Origin: Dichetophora obliterata
Lineage: Eukaryota > Arthropoda > Insecta > Diptera > Sciomyzidae
Assembly (NCBI GenBank): GCA_963920525.1
Contig: OY986435.1
Span: forward strand, 177,600,266-177,664,265
Reading direction: 5' to 3'
Length of the DNA stretch: 64,000 nucleotides
Shown: positions 45,151 to 55,800 of the stretch, piece by piece
How positions within the stretch are numbered: the stretch's first letter is position 1
Layout of the letters: each line of letters starts with the position of its first letter
Notes under the pieces: generated by a model
Seen by the model: only the letters and a program-made list of their open reading frames with translations
The model's database searches: none
Told to the model about the DNA's origin: nothing
Position numbers and translations under genes: made by a program

Positions 45151-46960
45151 ATATTGGGTAAACTTACTGCAATTTTTCCAAAAGTTTTATTTTTTCCCTT
45201 AAGAAAATCGAAGTAACCTTTTCAATGATACCCCATTTACGCAAATCTTAGGCAAACATAAAGTGTTGTCGTACACTTTTTCGATATTTATTTTAGAATA
45301 AGGGCAATGAAACTTATATCATTCGAAAGGTACTACGCCCTATATGTGTAGAATAATTTTAGATTTTAAATTTATAACCTCTGACCCGAAAATTTTAACG
45401 TTGAAAATTTTATTTATTTTTAGTAAGGAGTCTCAGTGCTAGGAAGAGGAAGAATGGTGAATGAGGTGTTATATGAAAGATCTGGCTGCACATTATGATT
45501 GGATTTTAGATAAGTGACCTTCGACCTAAAATTTCAGCGTTAAAAGAGAATTTATTAAACCAAAGCTAAACGGTAACAGATGTAAGAGGAAATTTTAGAC
45601 ATTGATAAGGTGTGCAAAAAATACTTCCGACATTTTGCGCCATCTCTTACGGATACCCTACAATAAGCATTTTTTATGTTAAAAGTGTGAATATATATTG
45701 TGATGGTGAAAAATTTCCGTTATTTTGACATGAAAATTATTGTGATAGCTCGAAAACTATAGATGTTCTCAATACAACGTATTTTTGTATGAAACGTCGT
45801 TGGTTCAGAAATATAACAGTACACGAAATCTTTTTTGTAATATTTTTCTTGGATAATATGTTGAAAAAACTCCCGTTATAATGACATCAAAACTATTGAG
45901 ATATCTTAAAAAACATAGATTTTCTCAGTACAACGTATTTCCTTAAAGCAGGTTCATTGCCTCGGAATGAGAAAAAACCGATTGAAATGTCAAGTTTTGA
46001 ATTTGCAAACAAATATCTTGGCCATTTTTCAATCGATTTTCATCAAATTTTCTTTGTCTGAAAGATGAATTAATTAGCTTTAGAGAAATAAAAAAAGATT
46101 TTCCGTTATCCCACCAATTTAATGTTTTATATGATTTTAAAAATACCTCTAAAATATTAAGTTAATGCTCAAAAAATAAGCCAAACGTTTTTGTTGTAAT
46201 TTTTTTTCTTATAAAATTTTCTTTTTTCACACTTTTTCATATGACATATCATTAGCAAAAATTGCTTCATTTTGACGCATAATGCAAAAAACAGTTTCTA
46301 TCATCGAAAATCATGAGCTATGATTTTTTTGATGAAAATTAAATTTTTGAAAATGTTGTTTTTATATTTTCTGCAATGCTCTACAGCTTAAAAAATAGTT
46401 TCTGTGAAAAAACTTTCAAATGTTTCAAACCACTCCAAAGTTACATACACAAATCTATGTTTTAAGCCATTTCGTTATATATAAAAATAGGCGTAGAAGA
46501 AACAGTTCTTAAGTTTTTCAGAACCAATTTTGATAATTTTTTAAATAAATTAGAGTAGGGAGAAGTGTTTCACCGAATAGTTATGTGACCTTTGACCTGA
46601 AATATGAGCATATTTCTGAAGAAAAACCTACTATAAGAAATGGAAGAACATGGCGTAGGTGGAAATTTGAGATATTAATACAATGTAGGAAAGACATTTT
46701 TCACTATCTCTTACGGATACCCTACAATAAGCATTTTTTATTGTAAATTTTTTTATTTTACAAATAGTAAATTCTGAAAAATGTTGATATAAAAGTTATA
46801 ACGATATCTCGAAAACTGTTGCTTTCTCTCCAAACTTAAGATTTTCTTAGTACAACACATTTTCTTAAGGCAAGGTCAATGCCTCAGAATGAGAAAAGCG
46901 ATCGTTAAGTCCGAAAGTTGATCGAATTTCGACCACAGGCGATACTAGTCACATTTAAAT
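45150..46960 (+). repeat. Irregular array of diverged repeats
   Basis: CTCTTACGGATACCCTACAATAAGCATTTTTTAT occurs at about 45650 and again at about 46707. Each is preceded by GTGACCTT.GACCT.AAAT and GGAAATTT.AGA.ATT words at matching distances, so a unit of about 1.06 kb has been duplicated. Inside it, AAAAC.ATAGATTTTCTCAGTACAACG appears near 45760, 45905 and 46815. No protein frame crosses the block. A related, more decayed piece lies at 23.8-24.4 kb. Confidence 0.6.
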
Positions 46961-47684
46961 TCACTGAGCTACGTTGTCTCAAAAAAGACCCTATTTTGGC
47001 ATTCGCATAGCTGTGGCTGCGCGAAAAAAATTCTAAAAATCTTAAACTCTCGATTTTGTTTTCTAAACAATAAACCAATCTGAGAACAAAACTTGAGCCA
47101 AGTCGGAGATGGTCAATGCAACTGATATTGCACTTCAATTTGAAATGAGCGAAAAATTTGTTGGAATTTAAAAATGAAAACTTTGAAATTTTTAAAAGAG
47201 AAAAATTTTTTATGTGCATATGATAATCCTTTTTTTTTGGCGAAAATGCTCGTTTCTATACTTCTTATTCTCAAAAAATTTTTTAAAAGTAGTAGAACGA
47301 GAACAAACTGAAATTTTTAAAAAAAGTGATAAAATTTATGTGTAGAGAAACTCACTATAAAAATGGTTTTAAAAGAGTTATAAAAATCATATCTAAGTTA
47401 CATCTAATTAATCTTAGGTTTTTAATTATTTTTTACTGTAGACAACATGAAACTTTTTGTAAGTTTAATGGAGAAGAGAAATTTGCAGTACACAAGACTC
47501 CAGTTAATTCTAGTATAATTACGGTAAGGTCCCTAAACTAACATTAATCAATTTATAGTTCTTAATTAACTTTAGAAGAAGAAAAGACCTTTTTAAATGA
47601 TATTATATATTATTATACTATATTATTGTAATATAGTAGGTACATATAATATTGAGTATTGCATTTTTCTTGTACAACTATTAT
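46961..47684. other. Non-coding stretch
   Basis: No gene. The frames at 46905-47219 and 47326-47541 have no recognisable motif. Confidence 0.45.
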
Positions 47685-47692
47685 CTTTAAAA

Positions 47693-50102
47693 CAGTGCTG
47701 ATCAAAAGTTGAAATGTAGTTGTGTTGGTGAGAAAAAGAGAATTGCACTGTAAGAAATGTTGAACGGGTTGGTAGGAATATTAGTTTCTGTATGAATTTA
47801 TATTATATTTAAAATATGATAATGTGAATGTTTTATGTAAAAAGTTAAGTACTATCGGAAAAAATAAATAAATACTACACCGTTTTAAGAAATAAAAATT
47901 GAACAGTAATTCAATTTTTAAAAGGAAAAAAGTAAATACATATATACATTAGGGTGGCTTTTTTATTCTATAAAAAACAAAAAATAATAGATTTTTTCAA
48001 TCAATATTAATGATTTCATTGTATTTACATATTATTAAAATATATTTAATCTGTTGGATTTATTATGTTGTCCAATTATGAGTTAAAAAAATTGTTGCAT
48101 ATTTAGCAAATTTTTTTATTGAAACCTTTCCATGTCGAAATTGGTATCGATTCAATATAGAATGAGCCTTATATATTACAAGGTAATGCATTATTAAATA
48201 CATTACCCAGAAATAAATTTTTCTATATTTACGCTTTCGTGACAATTGCGTACTAGTAAGATATTTTTTAAATTTACAGAGCTTAATGCGTTACGTTGTT
48301 TAGAACAAATAAATTTTAAATCTGAAAAAATTTGTTCACAAAGGTAGGTTGTTGGGAAAAACGATAATATTTTTAGTGAAATTGTTTTTAGTTCAGGATA
48401 TATGGCGTGATTTAAACTTTTCCAAAAATCTATAATTTCCGTTCTGCTTGCTGCTTGCACCTCACTTCGAAGTATTATTAGTTCTACTTGTACTTGATAC
48501 TCGTAGTTGCTAACTTCACATGAAAACGGATTCTCGAAGAGATCTAGTAATTGTTTTATATTTTGCAGATCTTGAAACCTATCCTCAAAATTATAAAAAA
48601 GGGTTTCAAATATAACTAAATGTTCATATTTTCTAAAATTATTTTTATTGCCACATATTTGTAAAGTTTTTGGGAAATTTGAAAAATCGTCGAACTGGAT
48701 TTGGAGCAGTAGCAAATATAATTTTGTTTTAAAATTGAAAAGAGTTTTGTACAATTCAGATATATTTTTTCCCTTTCCTTGAAGCTCTAAATTAAATTCA
48801 TTAAGATATGAAGTTGTGTCTGCTAAAAACGCAAGATCTAAAATAAATTCATCGTCTTTTAAAAAATAATACTCTTCCATGCTTTCAATTTCAAAAAACT
48901 CTGTAATTTCTTCTTTTAGGTCAAAAACTCTATTAAGGCATAAACCACGGCTTAACCACCGGACTTCGGAAAACATTTTTAAATCACTGTGGGAAGCATT
49001 CTTACTTTTTAAAAATTTTTTAAACTTCCTGTGGGTAAGATGGTTATGTCCACCGCGAATCTTGTTAATTATTTGCTCCGCAGATTTCATGGCAGTGCAC
49101 TCAGATAGGAATTTGGACGCAAGAGCGGCTTGATGGATAATGCAGCGAAAGTTTTGAACTGAAAAGCCATGTTTTTTCAATTGTCCAACTAATCCTTCGT
49201 TTTTTCCTGTCATGACATTTGCCCCGTCCGTACAGACACCAGTAAGTTTTCTAGGATCTACTAAAGATAATAATTTATTGCTGACAACATCAAACAGCAC
49301 TTTCCCTGTCACGTTTGCGTCAAACGTTTCAAGTGAAAACATTGTTTCAAAAACATTTGAGTTTGCATCAACGCAACGAACGCAAATAATTAGTTGGCAC
49401 AGACCGTTTATGTCTGTGCTTTCGTCCAAGCAAAAAGAAAAAAAAAACACAATTTTCAAGAGTTTGCCTAATAACAGACTCAGCATAAACTCCCATTTCC
49501 ATAGTACGTCTAACTACGGTATAACGGGACAAAGGAATGGATTTTATTAAACTTAAATTGCAATTAAGCTTTTCAAAAACTTTTTCAAACATTTGTTTTA
49601 CAAATTTTCCATCTGAAAACGGCCTGCCGTGTTTAACTATGTCCAAGCTTATTAAGCTTGATATATCTTTTTTTACATTTTTATTTGTCGATCTCGGTTT
49701 ATTGGTTTCCAAATTGATTAACCATTCTTTTAATTTTTCAATAAAAATTAGTTTGTTTGAAGCAAACTGCTTTTCTTTTTCATTTTCATTTAATTCATTA
49801 AAATTGTCATGAAAAGAGTGAAAATGTCGTTTACAAACATTTAAATTATTTTCTTTAAATGTTTTATAACAAATAAGGCATTGGGGATTACCATACGCAT
49901 TTATAATCATAAAATACTTGTCGTATATTGCTATTAATTTTTTTCAGTGCATTATAATAAAAAAAAAGAAAAAAAACAGACAAAATAAGCATACGTCCGC
50001 TTGATGTTCATTCGGCGCTGGTTCAGTGACGACTAAAAGCAAGAGCGTAAGAATACATGTGATTTGAGCGCAAACAATTGTTCTATGAAATGATCAGCAC
50101 TG
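47693..50102 (-). mobile_element. Near-complete hAT transposon
   Basis: The 2410-base element begins CAGTGCTGATCA and ends with the exact complement, with perfect 8-base target duplications CTTTAAAA (47685-47692, 50103-50110) that fit nTnnnnAn. It carries one transposase on the minus strand, occupying 1.7 kb, and short non-coding ends. Apart from one frameshift it looks intact, which makes it the youngest autonomous-type element in the window. Confidence 0.93.
48206..49910 (-). pseudogene. hAT transposase, single frameshift
   Basis: Two minus frames join to about 567 residues, close to the usual hAT length. The first (from ATG 49910) has a zinc-finger-like CLICYKTF ... CKRHFHSFH near residue 12. 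The frame changes in a run of ten A on the plus strand (49438-49447) just before FCLDESTDINGLCQLIICVR, the first catalytic aspartate block. Then follow VCTDGANVMTGKNEGLVGQL (second), CIIHQAALASKFL, FSEVRWLSRGLCLNRVF with the RW motif, and the C-terminal dimerisation part FPTTYLCEQIFSDLKFI plus RNALSSVNLKN. This belongs to the subgroup that resembles GTF2IRD2/ZBED5/FAM200-like domesticated proteins. If the A-run length varies between copies, other copies could be functional. Confidence 0.9.
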
Positions 50103-50110
50103 CTTTAAAA

Positions 50111-51593
50111 TAAGCCGGTGTGGTGACACCCTGTTTAGTAGCAACACGTTTTGCAAACTATTTAATTTTATTGCTTTTTTTTTTGTTAGCCGTTTACATT
50201 GTGCTAAATATTGTGGCGCTGCATTAGGGCAATGTTGATGTTGTTGTTTGTATTTTTGTGTTTCCTTATGAAAGGCAGTGAACTTGTGTGCCATTTATTT
50301 GCTGTTTTATTGCTGGGTTCATTGTTTGTTTTTAGCATACAAATTTAAAAAAAAAATTATGTTCAGTTATGCTTTTGGTGTTGCCGTTGTTTTTGGATTG
50401 TTTTGTTGCTCATACACACACATCTCATGCATTTTAAAAGCTGTAAATGCTCGTTGTTTGTGGTCTTTAATGAATGTGCGTTAGGCTGTTGTGTTAACTT
50501 AGTCAGGCTTTGTATGCTTTTGTTGTTGTGGCCATTATGCGGCATTGCATACTCTGCCTTAATATGGATCGCATATTGCATTTGCTACACGTTCATCTCA
50601 AAGTTTATTTCTCAGTCTGTCCGTTTGTTTGGCTGATTGCAGTCACATTTTTATGCACCTTTTGTTATGTTAATAAAAGATTGCTGTTTATTTTCATCAT
50701 CAAAAAGGAATGATCTTTTGCCATTTTGATATTTCAATCAATCAACATAAAAATCAGTATTCAAAATGCAATAAAAATCGAGGCATTTTTATGGTCAGTG
50801 AGCAAATTATGACAAATTTGGTTGAAACAAAGTGCTTGCCAACTGATTGACGTAACCAAAAAATGGTGTATTAAAAATACGTCAAATTGAGTATGAGTTA
50901 TCTTTAATCTGTAAATGGTACTTAATTATATGCTTTATTAGATTTGTGTTGACTTGATGTTATTTTGGGAATTAGGTTAAGATGTAAGCATGTTTAAAAT
51001 TTTTGCTGAACAAATTTATAGTCCAGCACTACTGTGTTTTTTTATTGTTTATTTGCACTAAAAGGATTTATAGCGGTCGTAGTCGTGTTTGTACAACAGA
51101 TTCAAAATTCCTTTCACTTCCAATCACTTGAAAATAACATCAACAATGTATAGGAATAAAATAACAGGTATCGATAAAGTATTTTTTAAAATAGCAGGAC
51201 CATAACGAAAATGCTAAAATATATAAAAAATTACATTTTATGAAAAAATTTAAGCGAAATATTTGAGAACTTTTTTCACCTTGATGTGTTATGGTTTGAA
51301 AACCGTTTTTTTTCTTGGGCTAAAAACATTTAATAAATAATAATTATTAATTATTATAAATGATAGAAGCGACAAATCGAACAACAGAGAAACTAACTAC
51401 TCAAACAAAATGCGAAATTAGCTCAAAGAAACTTCAATCAGAGTGCTAACGATAGCACTACAACTATATCTAAATAATTACATTCAAGAGCCAAAGTCGT
51501 ATTCTTTTTAGAATAATCGATTTAACCCGAATAGATCATAATTCAATCGGAAGGCTATTAAAAAGCCTAGTCTGGTCTTGAGTGGGAATATAC
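50111..51593. other. Unique non-coding DNA
   Basis: 50.1-50.75 kb is GC-richer and GTTGTTG-rich, as in host intergenic or intron DNA; five overlapping short frames here are low-value. The remainder is AT-rich without features. Confidence 0.45.
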
Positions 51594-51856
51594 CATGGGC
51601 GTAGCGAGGAAAGGGCAATGGGAACTTTCTCCCTAAACTTAAAAAACATATATTGTTTTTAGTATTAAAATTAATAGAAATTCAAAACAGTTTTTATTGT
51701 AATTAAAAAAAGTATTGAAGGTTTTAATATATATAATAAATATATTAAAGTTTTTTTTTATTAATTTATTTTTTATTACAAAATTAGGACTGACACATTA
51801 ACTATTCAGTAAAAAAATTAAAAGCTTTCATTTAAATTTATTGCTAACTCTGACAT

Positions 51857-52068
51857 CTTTTTCCAACATCCAAATCTGGATTTGCATCTGACAACTAGAT
51901 GGCGTTGAATGCAAACATGAGAATGTCAGCAATGCTCTTTCCGATAACTTTCTTCATTATACGCCACCTGGCTGTGATGTTTCAAACTACAAGTTCACAA
52001 AATCTAAATCCGTAGCAGGATTTTGTCTGTATGGAAATTGGATTTGGATGTTGGAAAAAACGCGCTTA
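51857..52068. repeat. Short inverted repeat
   Basis: TTTTTCCAACATCCAAATC at about 51863 is complemented by GATTTGGATGTTGGAAAAAA at about 52040. It is a 24-base inverted pair with a 150-base centre and may be a small MITE. No duplication is seen. Confidence 0.45.
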
Positions 52069-54628
52069 TTGTATGCATATTGAGACCTGAGCTGCACAAT
52101 TCGATAGCCGACTTTTCAGCAACAATAACGTTTGTTGCCGTAACTAACGAAGTCAAATCAATTGTTCAAGTTGAAATTTCTAATTGGATTTATTTGTGCA
52201 TTTTTTGGCTTATAATTGTTTTTATAAATGGATATGTAAGAAAGTTTTTTGGTGGTAAGTCTATATTACGTTACTGTAAATTATAAGGTCTATGTTTATT
52301 TTTAAATCAATTTGCTTTACAGCCAAGAAGAGAAAATTGAGTGGCAGTGAGAGTAGAATGGAAGAGAAATATTAGTTGCTTGCACCTATTTGCGAGCTTT
52401 AAATTGCAAACTTATCTATCTGCTTTTTCTAGCACATGCAATAGTGATAGTTTCTGTGAACACGACTCGGGCAAGTGGGTTGGCCGTTGTTTCCTTATGA
52501 GCACAAATACCCTTGGGTTTCTCCTCAAATCTAAGATTTTTAGAACGATGGGACTCGACCCAAACTTAAATTTTCACCTATGCGACATGGTTAATATACT
52601 AAAAAAAATTAAAAGCTGAACTTCGCTTGTACTGTGTTCTCTTTCTACTTAAAACGTTCAAGCCGTTTTCGGATTAAAGAATTTCACAAAAAAAGTGTGC
52701 ATGAATATTGCAGTAGCCACGCTTCGAGACAGTGGCACATAGGATCAGCAGAAACAGCTCTCGCATTTATGACCAACCTGCTTGTTGATGTAAGGATGCT
52801 GTGTGGTCACAAAAATTTACTGAAAAAAAAACGAAATCTTTTGTCTTCGATTATTTGGGTTATAGTTTTTTGCTTATCACACGACTTGCCGGTTCATGAA
52901 ACAGATATATCTTTCAGTTGATTAAATACTTCTTCGTGCAAATATTAAAATCAGCTTACAAATCAACCACCAACATTACTTTTTGAATATGAGAATGTGT
53001 CATACCATATCTCGACTCATTAAAATCATCTTTACAACAGCGCGCATTGGTTCCAAACATAAAAAAGACGGCCAAAACCTAATTTTTAAAGGTATTTTAA
53101 AAACATTTGTTACTTCAAATACCTATTTATGATATTTGTAAATTTTTTTAATTTTTTTATTGGTTTTAGATGCCCTTTAAGTTTAAACAAATTTAACAAA
53201 AAAAAATAGTCGATTTGGAGTCAAAAACGAACATTTTTTGTAGTATTTGTATAAGTAATTTAACAAGTGTATATTTTTATGCATTGGATCGAAACTTAAT
53301 TAATCAGAACAAAAGTAAAATTTTAAAAAATATTCATACCCATTTTTTAAAAAAATACATTGAAAATGTACATTTTTTTAAAAAATTAGACTCAGTTAAA
53401 ATGGAAAAAACGAAAGTGTTTTCCCCTTCTTTCCCATTTGCCATTTACCGATGTTTTACTTCTATTAGAAGAATAGTTTTTTTAACATTAATATTAAATA
53501 AACGAAAAATTACTAATGCTTCCATAATTTTTTTATTATTTGGACCTCAGATTCATTATAAAGATCATCTAAAGAATTTATAAAAACTAAGGTTTTAGAA
53601 AAGCCACCATTTTAAATTATGAATTTTTTACTTCAGATTCGTGATCAGTGACCCCAAAAACTTATACAGTAGTATATTTATGCAGGTTAGACAACTCCTT
53701 GATCATTGTGCAGCGTTTTTATGCCTTTAAAGCGTGCACAAAAATTTGGTGCAAGAGAAAAAAGAGAAGCTAAAATTTTAAACCGCTGCAATGTGCTTTG
53801 AATGGGGACAAAAATACAAAATCAAAAAATTTCGCACTTTCAAAAATTTGGTATGCAAAATTAAAGCTAATAATTGAGCGGAGAAAATAAAAAACATTTT
53901 GTTTAATTATTTTATGATCTATGAAATTATTGCATGAATTAAATGAATCAAATGAATAAATTTCTAATGTGTGAAATCATATGCAAATTTGAACAGTGAA
54001 TTTATCACAGCTTAATCACTCAAAGACTACTAAATAGCAAAATGTAGCCATTTCCGAAACAAACTGTCTAGTCAGCTTGACTCTATACAGAGTTTTTGTT
54101 GTTGTTTTTTTCCTTCTTAAAAACTTACTTGATCTAAAACTCGCAATTTAATTCAGGAAAAAGCATTTTGTAAATATCTTTATTATTAAAATTTTGCGAG
54201 ATTTTAAAACTTTACCAATTTAATTGCAGAATATATGGTATTATTACATTTGGAAAGACGAATAAAAATTGTTGAAACTTCTTGATATTTATAAAAGCAA
54301 AAAGTATGCAGATTTATTTAGAATGATTTGCAAATCACGAAAATTTTTAGTTTTGGCAAAATTTTATTTTGCAAAAAAATTACTTCAACCTTTATTAGAA
54401 ACCTTAAAAGTCAAAGATTATCACATTTTTGCAGGTAAAAAAATATTCGGTCTTATCGATTTCCATAAAATTTAAACATTTTCTTGAGAAATGTGTCTGT
54501 TTTCAGTTACCAAAGTTTTATTTGCTCTTTTTCATAAGCAAAATAGTTGCGACGTGTTTTATAAGCTTGGTTTTTGTGAAATTTGGTCAATTTGGTATGA
54601 CCAATAAAATTTATGTTTAAAAAAGAAA
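52069..54628. other. Fragmentary frames, none recognised
   Basis: Plus-strand frames of 68-122 codons follow one another (52023-53583, 54269-54620). None contains a motif that I recognise. They could include decayed pieces of the RAG1-like gene whose later part lies at 54629, but I could not align them. Confidence 0.3.
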
Positions 54629-55112
54629 ATGCAGACCGAGTCCGTTGTGCGGAAAATGATATGGAAAAATAAAATCAGCCAACTCCAGATAATTATTATT
54701 ATTTCTGAAAGTGGCCGAGAGTTTCGTGTTCAATTTAGAATGTTGTTGACAATGGTAGATGGGAGCGTTTGCAACATTATTTTAAAAACAAATGTTTCAT
54801 CAAAGTGCTATATTTGCGGAGGTACTCCAAAAGAAACTAGCACGGAAAATGTAGGAAACTGATTTGGATTTGGATTTTATAAATTCAGTTTGGCAACCCT
54901 AAGCTGCTGGATTCGATTTTTTTGAATGCCTACTGAACATTAGCTACCGACAACAGATAAAAACTTGGCAAATACGTGGTTTGGAATACAAGGAATTAGT
55001 AGAAAATAATAAGAGAAAAATTCAAATAGAATTTAAGAGCAAAATAGGTCTCTTAGTAGATCAACCAAAGCATGGTTATGAGTCTACGAATGACGGCAAT
55101 ACCATGGAAATA
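54629..55112 (+). pseudogene. RAG1/Transib-like transposase fragment
   Basis: The frame reads REFRVQFRMLLTMVDGSVCN, then SSKCYICGGTPKET. After a frame change it reads FFECLLNISYRQQIKTWQIR, followed by GLEYKELVENNKRKIQIEFK, then SKIGLLVDQPKHGYESTNDG and NTMEI stop. It corresponds block by block to the second half of the 33.5-kb pseudogene (MNGKVCN, CYLFNATSNEF, IQKKFWNRLGLVLDL), yet differs enough to be another lineage. Here the DG aspartate, matching RAG1 Asp708, and both CxxC cysteines remain. N-terminal and C-terminal parts are missing. Confidence 0.6.
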
Positions 55113-55119
55113 TAATGGT

Positions 55120-55545
55120 AAAAAAACCATTATTTATTCAAGGGTGCTACACCAAGGGTCTAACCGATTCAAACCATTTTCAATATACACCTATTTTTAT
55201 ATTTTTCTGGCTTTCTGACCAAGTTTCGTTAAGATCGGTAAAGTTTTGTATGTACCTCCCATAACAAATCAGGTGAAAAATTAATATAGATCCAGAGGAT
55301 AAGCCTCTAGGGGCCCACTGATTTCAACAATTTTCAGCACACATATGTAATTTTATTTTTTTAGTCTTTTTACCAAGTTTCGTTAAGATCGGCAAACCTT
55401 TGTATGTGCCTTCCATACAAAATCATGTAAGCAATTGATATAGGTTCAAGGGAGGTACCCCTAGGGACTGTCCGATTTCAACCATTTTAAAAATTTTTCT
55501 TAATTAGCTGGAACGTACCAAGCACACAAAATTTCACTATCATAG
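55120..55545 (+). repeat. 156-base-period diverged tandem repeat
   Basis: ACCAAGTTTCGTTAAGATCG occurs at about 55217 and 55373. Each is followed by GTATGT.CCT.CCATA and later by a GATTTCAA(C/A).ATTTT word, also seen before the first copy (GATTCAAACCATTTT). The unit is about 156 bases, which is three times 52, and is non-coding. It belongs with the dispersed motif at 9.5, 38.2 and 58.2 kb. Confidence 0.6.
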
Positions 55546-55759
55546 GAGCATTCTATTTTTGTCCATCGTTTGTATGGAGTCGCCGCACTGTGCGCTGTGC
55601 TGAAAAATCGCGCCGATGAATACTGATTTCCGCTTTTGTTAAGTAGCGTTCAATTCAATATCGTTTCGAATTTAACTTTATATTTTTCTCAATACAGGCA
55701 ATATTAAAAAAAAAATAATTGTATTTATCAGCTAAACGAAACAATATGTGTTTACACCT

Positions 55760-55775
55760 CCCCCCCCCCCCCCCC
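55760..55775 (+). repeat. Run of 16 C
   Basis: A pure cytosine tract followed by TCTGAATAAAATCCTACGGC. Such G/C runs sit inside many insect hAT-type ends; two other elements in the window have them (18.06/19.26 and 35.08/35.27 kb). Confidence 0.9.
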
Positions 55776-55800
55776 TCTGAATAAAATCCTACGGCCATGG

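Larger units (their letters stand above)
51594..55800. mobile_element. Possible 4.2-kb hAT-type composite
   Basis: CATGGGCGTAGCGAGG on the left and the complement of CTACGGCCATG on the right are inverted, each followed inward by G-rich text (right: a run of 16 C on the plus strand). Flanks GAATATAC and GAACATAT agree at six of eight positions. The terminus style matches the common insect hAT end with GGGCGTAGCCAGG. The interior contains an unrelated RAG1-like fragment and a diverged repeat, so the two ends may not belong together. Confidence 0.35.

Noticed and set aside
48879..49812. Plus-strand frames over the hAT element
   Set aside because: They are antisense shadows of the transposase.
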